Positions 15,542 to 23,698 of a DNA stretch of 64,000 nt are shown here, piece by piece (the stretch's first letter is position 1; each line of letters starts with the position of its first letter). The position numbers and the translations under genes were made by a program. Under the pieces are notes generated by a model. The model saw only the letters and a program-made list of their open reading frames with translations, had not been told where the DNA came from and searched no databases. The DNA is taken from positions 124,001 to 188,000 of the forward strand of contig NZ_JBMDYO010000003.1 in the NCBI RefSeq assembly GCF_049310885.1. The letters are read 5' to 3'. Origin of the DNA: CAYZJV01 sp049310885. GTDB taxonomy: Bacteria > Spirochaetota > Spirochaetia > Sphaerochaetales > Sphaerochaetaceae.

Positions 15542-16198
15542 TTAGCGGGATTGCCGCTTCTTTCGAAGTTGTTCAAGCTCTGCTTCTATCTCATCCAGTT
15601 CTTCCAAATCCGCAAATTTCGATTCCAGGTTACTTTTCGGCTTGTTCATCTGGCTGTTCGCTTCCATTCGGTCCACTTGCTGTTCCATGTGGTCGAAACG
15701 GCTGGTTGCAGCGGCATCCGATGCTTTGCGAATAGTTTCATTGGCAGCCTGTTCTTCTCTAGCCCTGGTAGCCCTTTCAACGATTGACTGGTGTCTATGG
15801 CGAAGTGACTGCAACTTGTCCTCAAGCTTTCCGATGTCCTCTTTGCTCTTTGCAATAATATCTTCGTACCGATCCCAGTCTTCCAGTTTTCGCTCCAAGT
15901 CTCCTTGGGCTTTACGCTTTTCAATGAGGGCTTCCCTTGCCAGGTCATCGCGACCTTTGGAGAGAGCCATCTCCGCCCGATTTTTCCATCGTTCGACAAG
16001 TGCTTCCAATTCAGTACGTTCCCGGTCAACCTTCGCCTTTTTTGCGATCTTATCGGCACAGGCACTTTTCAGTTCGATCAAGGTATCCTCCATCTCCTGA
16101 ATCATGAGACGGACCATCTTTTCGGGATCTTCCGCTTTGTCGAGCAAGGAATTGATATTGGCATTCACTATGTCCATGAATCTTGAGAAAACTCCCAT
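15542..16198 (-). CDS. pspA: PspA/IM30 family protein, first copy
   Basis: A 218-residue, almost entirely helical coiled-coil protein. The N-terminus (FSRFMDIVNANINSLLDKAEDPEKM) is the conserved membrane-binding segment of PspA/Vipp1. These ESCRT-III-like proteins assemble on stressed inner membrane, and in enterobacteria PspA also inhibits PspF. A good Shine-Dalgarno (AAGGAG) precedes the start. It is the first gene of an operon (pspA, pspB-like, pspC, DUF4097) with a sigma-54 promoter 60-75 bases upstream. A second copy lies at 17764. Confidence 0.95.
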   Translation of the reverse strand: MGVFSRFMDIVNANINSLLDKAEDPEKMVRLMIQEMEDTLIELKSACADKIAKKAKVDRERTELEALVERWKNRAEMALSKGRDDLAREALIEKRKAQGDLERKLEDWDRYEDIIAKSKEDIGKLEDKLQSLRHRHQSIVERATRAREEQAANETIRKASDAAATSRFDHMEQQVDRMEANSQMNKPKSNLESKFADLEELDEIEAELEQLRKKRQSR

Positions 16199-16257
16199 AT
16201 TTGTACTCCTTAAATGAGACGTTATCGGGGTACTATCATACCCGTTGTCAAATATGA

Positions 16258-16273
16258 TGCAAGAACCGTGCCA
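16258..16273 (-). promoter_or_regulatory. sigma-54 promoter of the psp1 operon
   Basis: The minus strand reads TGGCAC-N5-TTGCA (16273-16258), the full -24/-12 consensus with GG and GC in the right spacing. It lies upstream of pspA1, and the divergent gene encodes a sigma-54 activator. Confidence 0.88.
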
Positions 16274-16376
16274 ACATCAGAATAACAATGCCTACTTACT
16301 ATGGAACATTCTTAAATCACATGCAAGCAGCATTTATGGTTAATTGTACTATACATGTACTATTCTGTGAATCGAT

Positions 16377-16406
16377 TTGACTTGGTAAAAATAACCAATG
16401 TATGGT
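16377..16406 (+). promoter_or_regulatory. pspF promoter with embedded PspF-type dyad
   Basis: TTGACT (16377-16382), an 18-base spacer and TATGGT (16401-16406) lie 11 bases before the pspF ATG, leaving a leader of about 5 bases and no Shine-Dalgarno. Inside the spacer is TTGGT-N7-ACCAA (16382-16398). The same dyad occurs at the same distance from the second psp promoter, so it is a candidate PspF enhancer site that would also block the pspF promoter. Confidence 0.6.
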
Positions 16407-16417
16407 AGAATCCACCT

Positions 16418-17443
16418 ATGAGTGATGAACGGTTCGGGTACTCCCAGGCTCCCTTAGGTGAATCGGAAGTTTTTCTCAATTTCCAGCAAGCTCTCAGTCG
16501 TGCCGCAACGGTGAACCGAAGTGTGCTTGTGGTCGGAGAGCGGGGTAGTGGAAAGGAGATTGCTGCAAGCAGACTCCATTATCTCAGCCCACGATGGCAA
16601 AACAGGCTTGTCACGGTCAACTGTGCGGCATTACCACCTTCGTTGATAGAACCAGAGTTGTTTGGATATGAGCCGGGGGCATTTACCGGTGCGACTAAAA
16701 CCAGAAAGGGACGTTTCGAGGAGGCTGAGGGGGGTACTCTTTTCCTGGATGAAATCGGGCTCATTCCCCTAGAGGTACAAGAAAAGATTTTGCGTGTGGT
16801 CGAATACGGAACCTTCGAGCGAGTTGGATCATCCAAGACTCATGAAGCTGATGTCCGTATCGTGGGAGCTACCAATGCAGATCTTCCTTCTCTCTGTGCA
16901 GAGGGGAAATTCAAGGAGGATTTGCTGGATCGTCTCTCGTTTGAGGTCCTTTTTCTTCCTCCATTACGTGCAAGAGGTGAAGATATCATCCTCTTGGCCG
17001 AATTCTTTGCTGCAAAGATGTCTCTGGAGTGTGGTCGGTCGGAACTCCCTGTTATAAGTGACTTTGTGAAGGAACAGTTGATGACATACCCTTGGCCAGG
17101 GAATGTGCGAGAATTGAAGAATGTTGTTGAACGTGCCGTTTATCGGGCACAGGGAAATGAAATCCAAAGTATCCAATTCAATCCATTCGAAAATCCGTTC
17201 CAAGCAATTGGTAAGACAGAGACACCAACGAAAGAGCAAGTCCGAAACGAGGAATCGACTCTCCTGTTGGAACAGATGCCCTTGACCACATATGAGCAGA
17301 CCAAGCGTGATATAGATATCACATTTCTCAAGAGGGCGCTTGAAGAGAACCAGGGAAACCAAAAAGAGGCCGCAAGTGCCATGGGGCTCACCTACGACCA
17401 ATTCAGAGGATTGTATCGGAAATATAAGGATGTGCTTGGTTGA
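16418..17443 (+). CDS. pspF: PspF-type sigma-54-dependent activator
   Basis: A 341-residue bacterial enhancer-binding protein without a receiver or other sensory domain, as in PspF. The AAA+ domain has Walker A GERGSGKE (40-47), the sigma-54 contact loop GAFTGA (87-92), Walker B GGTLFLDEIG (about 105-114) and the arginine-finger region. A Fis-type helix-turn-helix closes the protein (NQKEAASAMGLTYDQFRGLYRKY, cited by its ends). It is divergent from psp1 and upstream of psp2. The lack of a sensor domain suggests control by PspA binding. Both neighbouring operons carry sigma-54 promoters. Confidence 0.93.
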   Translation: MSDERFGYSQAPLGESEVFLNFQQALSRAATVNRSVLVVGERGSGKEIAASRLHYLSPRWQNRLVTVNCAALPPSLIEPELFGYEPGAFTGATKTRKGRFEEAEGGTLFLDEIGLIPLEVQEKILRVVEYGTFERVGSSKTHEADVRIVGATNADLPSLCAEGKFKEDLLDRLSFEVLFLPPLRARGEDIILLAEFFAAKMSLECGRSELPVISDFVKEQLMTYPWPGNVRELKNVVERAVYRAQGNEIQSIQFNPFENPFQAIGKTETPTKEQVRNEESTLLLEQMPLTTYEQTKRDIDITFLKRALEENQGNQKEAASAMGLTYDQFRGLYRKYKDVLG

Positions 17444-17447
17444 AAAG

Positions 17448-17475
17448 AAGGTCGCCGCTTTTGAACGACGACCTT
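17448..17475. terminator. hairpin between convergent pspF and pspC2
   Basis: AAGGTCGCCG (17448-17457) and CGACGACCTT (17466-17475) form a 10-base stem with one wobble and an 8-base loop. The minus-strand side is followed by CTTTTC, so it best serves pspC2; it may act in both directions. Confidence 0.65.
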
Positions 17476-17480
17476 ATACA

Positions 17481-17762
17481 TTAGCGACTTTCCGGTTTCA
17501 TTGCGATTGCAGCTACCAGATACAGCGCTCCAATCGGCCAAAAACCACTGGCAAAAAATGCTATGACCATGCCAAGTCTCAACGGCCATGCAGGAATCTC
17601 GAGCCAATCGGCGAATCCTTGGCATACACCAAGTAAGATTCCATTACGGGATCTGCGTAGCCCTTTTCGGTGTGGTGTGCCGTCCGACCAACCATCCTGA
17701 TACCCCTTGCGATAATCCTTTTCCCAATACCGCCTATATTCGTGTGAGTAATAACGATCCAC
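17481..17762 (-). CDS. second PspC-domain protein
   Basis: A 93-residue protein with an aromatic, charged N-terminus (MDRYYSHEYRRYW) followed by a PspC domain (RRSRNGILLGVCQGFADW) and one hydrophobic helix (about 62-88). It starts with GTG; AGGAG lies 7 bases before it, inside the end of pspA2, and the start is one base after the pspA2 stop. It lacks the C-terminal coiled tail of the first PspC. It probably anchors the second PspA at the inner membrane. Confidence 0.88.
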   Translation of the reverse strand: MDRYYSHEYRRYWEKDYRKGYQDGWSDGTPHRKGLRRSRNGILLGVCQGFADWLEIPAWPLRLGMVIAFFASGFWPIGALYLVAAIAMKPESR

Positions 17763-17763
17763 G

Positions 17764-18438
17764 TCAACTCTCCTTCTTCTTAGTTTTTTTAGCTTTCATG
17801 CTTGCCAATTCAGCCTCGATCTCTTCGTCGTTCTCCATCTGAGAGAACTCCTTCTCCTTGGAGAGCCCAGCTCCGGAGAATCCTGCCATCTCGGCATCAG
17901 CCTCCATCCTCTCAATCTTCTCTTCAAGCTCGGAAAATTTCCGGTAGGTGGCTTCGGCATTGATCTGCTTGAGTGTCTCCACTACTTTTTTCTTCTCTTT
18001 CGCGTGATATGCCCGCTGGACCAACATTCTCTGCTTATCACGAACCTCTTCCCGTTTCTCCTCCAACTTCACAATCTGTTCTTGCATAGAGTCGATGATG
18101 GATTGCATTTGCAGCAACTCTTCTTCGAGGGAAGCGAGTCGTCTCACCACCCGATTTTTCTCCACAAGAGCTTCACGTGCAAGATCGTCACGATCCTTTT
18201 CTACAGCGAGTTTGGCTCGATTTTCCCAGCGACCAAGTAGATCCTTTGCCTGCTTTATCTCCTGTTCGATGACTGCGCGATTTGCCATTTTTTCAGCTGT
18301 CGCACTCTTAGCTTCTACCAGTGTCTCTTCCATTTCCGTAAGCATGTAGCGGATCATTTTTTCTGGATCTTCGATCTTGTCGAGTTTTGCGTGGACATTG
18401 GCGTTTACGATGTCCTTCAGTCGTTTAAAAGTCTTCAT
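17764..18438 (-). CDS. PspA/IM30 family protein, second copy
   Basis: A 224-residue coiled-coil protein with the PspA/Vipp1 N-terminus (FKRLKDIVNANVHAKLDKIEDPEKMI, cited by its ends) and a Lys-rich C-terminus (KAKKTKKKES). It resembles the first copy in layout but has clearly diverged, so this looks like an old duplication. The Shine-Dalgarno AAGGAG is well placed. With pspC2 it forms a two-gene operon behind its own sigma-54 promoter. Confidence 0.94.
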   Translation of the reverse strand: MKTFKRLKDIVNANVHAKLDKIEDPEKMIRYMLTEMEETLVEAKSATAEKMANRAVIEQEIKQAKDLLGRWENRAKLAVEKDRDDLAREALVEKNRVVRRLASLEEELLQMQSIIDSMQEQIVKLEEKREEVRDKQRMLVQRAYHAKEKKKVVETLKQINAEATYRKFSELEEKIERMEADAEMAGFSGAGLSKEKEFSQMENDEEIEAELASMKAKKTKKKES

Positions 18439-18502
18439 ATGTTCTCCTTTGCTCTCGGGCCACTTGTTGGCATCCGTGTAATTTCTTTTCGCAGACTGTT
18501 AT

Positions 18503-18518
18503 TGCAATCATCGTGCCA
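18503..18518 (-). promoter_or_regulatory. sigma-54 promoter of the psp2 operon
   Basis: The minus strand reads TGGCAC-N5-TTGCA (18518-18503), a second full -24/-12 consensus, upstream of pspA2. Confidence 0.88.
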
Positions 18519-18625
18519 ACTTTTTGAAAACCTGCGTCCAATGCAGTTAAAATGAGGGAATTTCTGATTGGATTAACTATTTTGCCACGAAGATGGAAAT
18601 AGGAAACCAATCTCATCAGGGTGAG

Positions 18626-18642
18626 TTGGTATTTTTCACCAT
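18626..18642. promoter_or_regulatory. candidate PspF enhancer dyad of psp2
   Basis: TTGGT-N7-ACCAT, centred at 18634, is 131 bases from the -12 end of the psp2 sigma-54 promoter. The matching dyad of psp1 (centre 16390) is 132 bases from its promoter. It ends at the first base of the rsmI -35 box. Confidence 0.55.
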
Positions 18643-18670
18643 TGCCCATGGGACGTTTAACCGATAGAAT
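18642..18670 (+). promoter_or_regulatory. rsmI promoter, leaderless type
   Basis: TTGCCC (18642-18647), a 17-base spacer and TAGAAT (18665-18670) are followed by 6 bases and the rsmI ATG. No Shine-Dalgarno is present, so translation from the 5' end is predicted. Confidence 0.6.
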
Positions 18671-18676
18671 GTCGGC

Positions 18677-19381
18677 ATGGGAACACTCTACATGGTGGCA
18701 ACACCTATAGGTAATTTGGAAGATATTACGATGCGAGCATTGCAAACACTCCGGGATGTGGAAGTGATTGCATGTGAAGATACCCGACACACACAACGGC
18801 TACTCATACGATTCTCAATCCAGAAACGCCTGATCGCATGCCATGCTCATAACGAAGAGGCTTCCGCTGCCGGAATTATCAAGCTTCTGGGAGAGGGAAA
18901 TTCTGTGGCATTTGTCTCCGACGCGGGAACACCGGGGATAAGTGATCCTGGGGCAAGGGTCGTCCAAGCTGTAAGGGCTGCAGGATTTCCCGTAGTACCT
19001 ATACCGGGGGTCTCCGCCGTAGCTACATTGGTTTCGGTGAGTGGTTTTACAGGCAAGACTTTTACTTTTGAAGGTTTTCTTAGCCCCAAATCGGGACGAC
19101 GGAAAAAACGGATGGAGCAACTGTTGGAACGTGGAGAAGCCTTCATACTCTATGAGTCACCGTTCAGGGTTGTCAAATTGCTAAAGGAATTGGCCGAATT
19201 AGCTCCCGATAGGAGAGTCCTTGTCGGTCGGGAAATGACTAAAGTCTATGAGGAGTTCTATGAAGGCACCGCAAGTGAAGTCGCTGCCAACTTCTCACAA
19301 CGACAATCGGTAAAGGGAGAATTCGCCATCTGCATATCTCCACAAGAGACGGGGTTCGGAAAGTTACAGGAAGATTCATGA
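18677..19381 (+). CDS. rsmI: 16S rRNA (cytidine-1402-2'-O)-methyltransferase
   Basis: A 234-residue tetrapyrrole-methylase-fold enzyme. The N-terminus GTLYMVATPIGNLEDITMRA, the motif ACEDTRHTQRLL (near 31-42), VSDAGTPGISDPG (near 79-91) and FEGFLSPKSGRRKKR (near 130) are the RsmI signature. It uses SAM to methylate the ribose of C1402 in 16S rRNA. It overlaps the following RNA methyltransferase gene by four bases (ATGA). It appears to be expressed from a leaderless promoter adjoining the psp2 control region. Confidence 0.96.
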   Translation: MGTLYMVATPIGNLEDITMRALQTLRDVEVIACEDTRHTQRLLIRFSIQKRLIACHAHNEEASAAGIIKLLGEGNSVAFVSDAGTPGISDPGARVVQAVRAAGFPVVPIPGVSAVATLVSVSGFTGKTFTFEGFLSPKSGRRKKRMEQLLERGEAFILYESPFRVVKLLKELAELAPDRRVLVGREMTKVYEEFYEGTASEVAANFSQRQSVKGEFAICISPQETGFGKLQEDS

Positions 19382-20193
19382 TAACGTTGAAAAAACTCGC
19401 ATCGCTCGGAGTTGGAACAAAAACGCGCAAATGCATCCGTCTACTGGAAGGAGCTATGGGTTCCCTACGGCAAGGAAAAACTATCGACTTTCACTATTAT
19501 GAACACGTATTGTTATTGTTGTCCTCAACAGAGGACCAACGTGTGGCTGAAGTGACCCGTAGTGAGTGCACAAGACTTGCAGGCCAGTTTTCAATTTCAG
19601 TTTCACCTGAGAATCTTATATGGGATTTAGCCAACACAATCCACCTGCTTCATAACGATTTAGGAATAGACATGGCAGATTGGGATTTCTATGAAAGTGA
19701 AGAGGAATCCTTGGATAGTACACACCGTACCATATATCCCATGACCGTTGTACTCGATCATATCCGATCCCCATTCAACGTAGGTTCAATCTTCAGAACA
19801 TCCGATTCTTTCGGAGTTGATCGGATCCTGTTGGTCTCACCATCTGCATCTCCAGAACATCCTCGCTCATTGAGGACAGCCCGAGGGTGTACCAAGACGG
19901 TACCTTGGCAAACATATGCACAAGAACAGGTAGTCGATAGTCTACGAGGTAAGAAAGTGTTTGCCATGGAGCTCGGGGGAACTGCGCTTTCCGATTTTGC
20001 ATTCCCTGAAGAGGGTGTCATGATTGTAGGGTCAGAAGAGTTGGGAACCAGTCCTGAGCTCCTATCCATCGCTGACTCCTCGTTGGGGAGGGTAAGCATT
20101 CCTCTTGCCGGTAGCAAAGGCTCATTGAATGTTTCCGTTGCATTTGGGATAGTGTTGCAATCGTGGTATAGCCATGTTGCACAAAGGTGCTGA
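19378..20193 (+). CDS. TrmH/SpoU family RNA methyltransferase
   Basis: A 271-residue protein. An N-terminal helical region of about 120 residues, which I do not recognise, precedes the SPOUT domain. The domain shows motif 1 (DHIRSPFNVGSIFRTSDSFG), motif 2 (VGSEELGTS) and motif 3 (IPLAGSKGSLNVSVAFGIVL), which form the knotted SAM site. The target is a 2'-O-ribose in tRNA or rRNA, and the sequence does not say which. It is translationally coupled to rsmI. Confidence 0.9.
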   Translation: MITLKKLASLGVGTKTRKCIRLLEGAMGSLRQGKTIDFHYYEHVLLLLSSTEDQRVAEVTRSECTRLAGQFSISVSPENLIWDLANTIHLLHNDLGIDMADWDFYESEEESLDSTHRTIYPMTVVLDHIRSPFNVGSIFRTSDSFGVDRILLVSPSASPEHPRSLRTARGCTKTVPWQTYAQEQVVDSLRGKKVFAMELGGTALSDFAFPEEGVMIVGSEELGTSPELLSIADSSLGRVSIPLAGSKGSLNVSVAFGIVLQSWYSHVAQRC

Positions 20194-20197
20194 GGAT

Positions 20198-21568
20198 ATG
20201 GGATTATTTACCCCCAAACGGCTGACCGTACAAGAGAACTTTATCCGTATGACCGAGACGCCTGTCCCACACCTTATTGCCTCCTTAGCAGTACCAACAA
20301 TTATCAGCATGCTTGTGACCACCTTCTACCATATGGCCGATACCGTATTCGTAAGCAGATTGGGAACACAAGCCAGCGGAGCCGTGGGTATTGTATTCGC
20401 CCTTATGTCCATTATCCAAGCCATCGGCATGACCTTGGGCCTCGGCTCTGGTAATTTTGTCGCACGGCTTTTAGGCGCTCAGGAGAATGAAAAGGCCAAC
20501 CAGGTATTCTCTACTGCGTTTTTCACTGCTTTAGGTATTGGAGGTCTATTGTTGGTTGTAGGAGTGACGTTCCTCACACCTTTCATGCGGCTACTGGGTT
20601 CCACAGAAACCATTCTTCCCTATGCAAAGGATTATGGCGGGATCATCCTTTTCGGAGCTCCTTTCATGGCCGCCTCTTTTGTTATGAACACAAACCTAAG
20701 ATCGGAGGGGAATGCGAGCTTGGGGATGCGAGGAATCGTTGTTGGTTCGTTGCTCAATGTTATTCTTGATCCAATTCTCATCTTTGTGGTTGGCTTAGGA
20801 ATCAAGGGGGCAGCGATTGCTACCGTTTTCAGTCAGATTGTATCCTTCTCCATCTTGCTCTCTTTTTTTCTCAAGAAACGAAGTACCCTGCAACTCTCCA
20901 TAAGCAACTTTCGCGCCAAGCGATGGATATATAGTGAGGTTTTCACTACCGGAATGCCAGCATTATACCGGCAAGGGATGGCAAGTGTTTCAATGATTGT
21001 ATTGAACAATGTTGCCGCTCCTTTCGGAGATTCGGCTCTCGCTGCGATGACAATAGTAACGAGGACCATGCAATTTTTAGGTTCTGCACTCATAGGGTTT
21101 GGTCAAGGGTTCCAGCCGGTTTCAGGCTTCAGTTGGGGAGCGAAACGCCTAGACCGCCTACGAGAGGCTTTTCGGTTTTCCCTTACTACGGGTGTTGTAG
21201 GTTTTTTACTCTTAGGAACCATTGGGTTTGCATTCGCACCCACGATCATGCGTTTTTTTATTAAGACCGATCCCACAGTAGTAGAAATCGGTGCATTTGC
21301 CATGAGGATGCAATGTCTGGTAATGCCTCTGCAGGCAATGAATATTATTGTAGCTATGCTATTCCAGTCTATCGGTAAAGCAAGAGAGGCCTCATTGACG
21401 GCGCTTTCCCGGCAAGGACTATTCTTCATTCCTGTGGTTCTGACACTTCCCCATGTTTTAGGCATCCGGGGGATGCAGTTCAGTCAGCCGATAGCCGATG
21501 TAGCTACATTCATCCTCTCGGTTTATCTGGTCATTCGATTTTGGAAGCGACTTGGAAAGCTGCGTTAA
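20198..21568 (+). CDS. MATE family efflux transporter
   Basis: About 456 residues with twelve hydrophobic segments in two similar halves. TPVPHLIASLAVPTIISMLV at the start and GTQASGAVGIVFALMSI are typical of the MATE/DinF-NorM group; these export drugs or metabolites against Na+ or H+. The ATG at 20198 is preferred to the one at 20174, which lies inside the upstream gene without a ribosome site; AAAGG and TGAGG precede 20198. It is probably the third gene of the rsmI operon. The gap to the convergent lon-like gene is only 10 bases. Confidence 0.9.
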   Translation: MGLFTPKRLTVQENFIRMTETPVPHLIASLAVPTIISMLVTTFYHMADTVFVSRLGTQASGAVGIVFALMSIIQAIGMTLGLGSGNFVARLLGAQENEKANQVFSTAFFTALGIGGLLLVVGVTFLTPFMRLLGSTETILPYAKDYGGIILFGAPFMAASFVMNTNLRSEGNASLGMRGIVVGSLLNVILDPILIFVVGLGIKGAAIATVFSQIVSFSILLSFFLKKRSTLQLSISNFRAKRWIYSEVFTTGMPALYRQGMASVSMIVLNNVAAPFGDSALAAMTIVTRTMQFLGSALIGFGQGFQPVSGFSWGAKRLDRLREAFRFSLTTGVVGFLLLGTIGFAFAPTIMRFFIKTDPTVVEIGAFAMRMQCLVMPLQAMNIIVAMLFQSIGKAREASLTALSRQGLFFIPVVLTLPHVLGIRGMQFSQPIADVATFILSVYLVIRFWKRLGKLR

Positions 21569-21578
21569 TCGTTGAAAA

Positions 21579-23645
21579 TCAATTTTGAGGGCGCGAGATC
21601 TCGAATAGATCTTTTAGGCGATCTTCAATCGTCCTATTCAGCGTGTCCATGGGGAAGTTTCCCTTCTGGTTGCGGACTCCAGCAGGTCTATCGGTAAGGA
21701 CTTGCATGCCTTCATCGATAGTCTGTACAGGATAGATATGGAACTCTCTTTTTCCTATTGCATCGATAATTTCATATGGTAGGATAAGACTCTTGATATT
21801 CTGTACGGGGATGATTACTCCAGGATGATTTTTCAGTCCAAGTCTTTTGCATACATTGTAGAATCCTGTGATCTTTTCATTAATTCCTCCGACAGGTTGC
21901 AATTCTCCCATCTGGTTGACCGATCCGGTAACCGCAATATTTTGCTTTATGGGGATATCGCCAATAGCCGAGAGGAGCGCATAAAGCTCACTTGAGGAGG
22001 CTGAATCTCCATCGATTTCGGCATACGATTGCTCAAAGCAGATTCCCGAGTAGATGGAGAGGGGGAAATTTCGGGCATATCGTTTTCTCAGGTAACCTTC
22101 TAGGATGAGCAGCCCTTTATCGTGGATTTCTCCTGAGAGACCAGCCTCATGTTCTATATTGACAATCCCTTCGGTTCCGGGTGCCACAGTTGCGCTGATG
22201 ACTGTGGGTGTTCCGAATGACGATGGACCGCGATCCAAAACCGCCAACCCATTTACTACTCCTGTCTTATAGCCATCCAAGGCAATAATCATCTCTCCCG
22301 TCGCGATTTCATCGAAAATCCTATTCTCTGTTACGCTTGAGACGTAATCGCGTTCCCCCATGGCTTTTAGGACAACGTCTCTATCAATGGATGTTACTCC
22401 TAGGGTTGTCGCCCAATAATTGGATTCTCGTAGAAGGTCGGCAACAAGAGATAGTTGCGTGGTCAATTCATCACGAGACTCAGCGGTAAGAGAACTGAAA
22501 CGGAGTAATTCACAGATCGCATTATCTTCTACTGGTAGTAGTTTTTCTTCCTGTACAACCATACGGATAAAACCGATACATCCTGCGATATTCTCTTTTG
22601 TTGCTGGCATGGTGTAATCGAACTCCGCCGACACTTTGAAAAGCTTGAGAAAATCCAGATCATGCTCACAGAAGGATTCATAGGAATCTTCACTACCGAC
22701 CAGTATGACTTTCAGTGCCAAGGGAACCGGTTCTGGTCGGATGCCAGCAGACTGAGAGGATTTCGCGGTATTTTGGATTACCAGAGCGCTGGTAGTCAAA
22801 AAACGCTTGAAGGCTTCCCAGAGACCCTCAACGGTAAGCATCTCTTCCGCACTGATGACGATATAACCCCCCGCCGCACGAAGTAGGGAGCCGGCATGTA
22901 TTGCAAGAAAGGGGAGGTATCGGTCATCTCGGACATCACCCGGAGTATCGAGAGTTCCAAAGAGATTTGCGAATGTAGGATGGGTTTCGAATAACAACGG
23001 GCGTTCGGTGACTTTGTCCTGATCTACCAGAAGATTCACACTATAGCGTTGGAAGAATGAACCGTTGGGAATATCCTGAGGCTCCTTTCCAATAAAGAGG
23101 AAGGCTTGCTCCATAAGATCCTGTTCGATAGCTCGAAGGTGATTAAGCACAATAGGGTCGGTAAACCGTTTATGGATGGAGGAGAGGAGTTTCTGTGCAA
23201 TAGATGACAGGGTTTTTCCATCCAGCTGGGACTGTGATTGTAGTATTGTGGTAATCTCTTGTTTTAGTTGAGAGATGAACTCCTTCATCGCAAGAGAGAA
23301 GGCTTTTCCTTCCCCAGGATTGAAGGTGAGTACGATAGGCGAATCGGGATGCCGGAAGTTATGGACGAAAGCAATATCGCGCAATTGGGAAGTGTCTGTC
23401 ACATAAGGGGCGGTAGCTAGTCGGATAGCAGTCGATCGACCTGTTCCGGGGTCTCCGCTGACGAAAATATTGTAGCCCTTACCGGAAATTGCAATTCCCA
23501 TCTCCAATGCACGCATAGCTCTTGGTTGCCCGATTATCGCGGGATGGTCGGGTATCGTACCGCATGATTCGACTATTGAAGGATCGTATGTGAAGCTTGC
23601 CTCGTCTGCTGTGAGCTCACGACGAGTGAACCGTAAATCTGCCAT
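21579..23645 (-). CDS. Lon-like ATP-dependent protease (LonB/C type)
   Basis: About 688 residues. A P-loop (SGDPGTGRST) lies near residue 60. The C-terminal S16 protease domain has the catalytic serine region EIDGDSASSSELYAL and the lysine region GGINEKITGFYNVC, as in Lon peptidases. The long region between them differs from classical Lon, as in the LonB/LonC-like group of AAA-protease fusions. The ATG at 23645 is chosen because a near-perfect promoter ends 7 bases before it; the earlier TTG would lie in the -35 box. It probably degrades regulatory or damaged proteins in the cytoplasm. Confidence 0.88.
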   Translation of the reverse strand: MADLRFTRRELTADEASFTYDPSIVESCGTIPDHPAIIGQPRAMRALEMGIAISGKGYNIFVSGDPGTGRSTAIRLATAPYVTDTSQLRDIAFVHNFRHPDSPIVLTFNPGEGKAFSLAMKEFISQLKQEITTILQSQSQLDGKTLSSIAQKLLSSIHKRFTDPIVLNHLRAIEQDLMEQAFLFIGKEPQDIPNGSFFQRYSVNLLVDQDKVTERPLLFETHPTFANLFGTLDTPGDVRDDRYLPFLAIHAGSLLRAAGGYIVISAEEMLTVEGLWEAFKRFLTTSALVIQNTAKSSQSAGIRPEPVPLALKVILVGSEDSYESFCEHDLDFLKLFKVSAEFDYTMPATKENIAGCIGFIRMVVQEEKLLPVEDNAICELLRFSSLTAESRDELTTQLSLVADLLRESNYWATTLGVTSIDRDVVLKAMGERDYVSSVTENRIFDEIATGEMIIALDGYKTGVVNGLAVLDRGPSSFGTPTVISATVAPGTEGIVNIEHEAGLSGEIHDKGLLILEGYLRKRYARNFPLSIYSGICFEQSYAEIDGDSASSSELYALLSAIGDIPIKQNIAVTGSVNQMGELQPVGGINEKITGFYNVCKRLGLKNHPGVIIPVQNIKSLILPYEIIDAIGKREFHIYPVQTIDEGMQVLTDRPAGVRNQKGNFPMDTLNRTIEDRLKDLFEISRPQN

Positions 23646-23652
23646 GAGGCTC

Positions 23653-23681
23653 ACTATAGGTGGTGGAATAATTGATGTCAA
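23653..23681 (-). promoter_or_regulatory. promoter of the Lon-like gene, leaderless type
   Basis: On the minus strand the perfect -35 TTGACA (23681-23676), a 17-base spacer and TATAGT (23658-23653) are followed by 7 bases and the ATG at 23645. This is the strongest promoter in the window and leaves no leader. Confidence 0.78.
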
Positions 23682-23686
23682 CTCTC

Positions 23687-23692
23687 TATACT
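23687..23692 (+). promoter_or_regulatory. -10 box of the Nif3 gene, leaderless type
   Basis: TATACT ends 6 bases before the ATG at 23699. The -35 (TGGAAT at 17 bases) is poor. The box is back to back with the promoter of the Lon-like gene. Confidence 0.4.
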
Positions 23693-23698
23693 GTCACT

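Noticed and set aside
23646..23681. Upstream TTG start for the Lon-like gene
   Set aside because: That TTG is the first part of a perfect TTGACA -35 box whose matching -10 lies 7 bases before the ATG at 23645.
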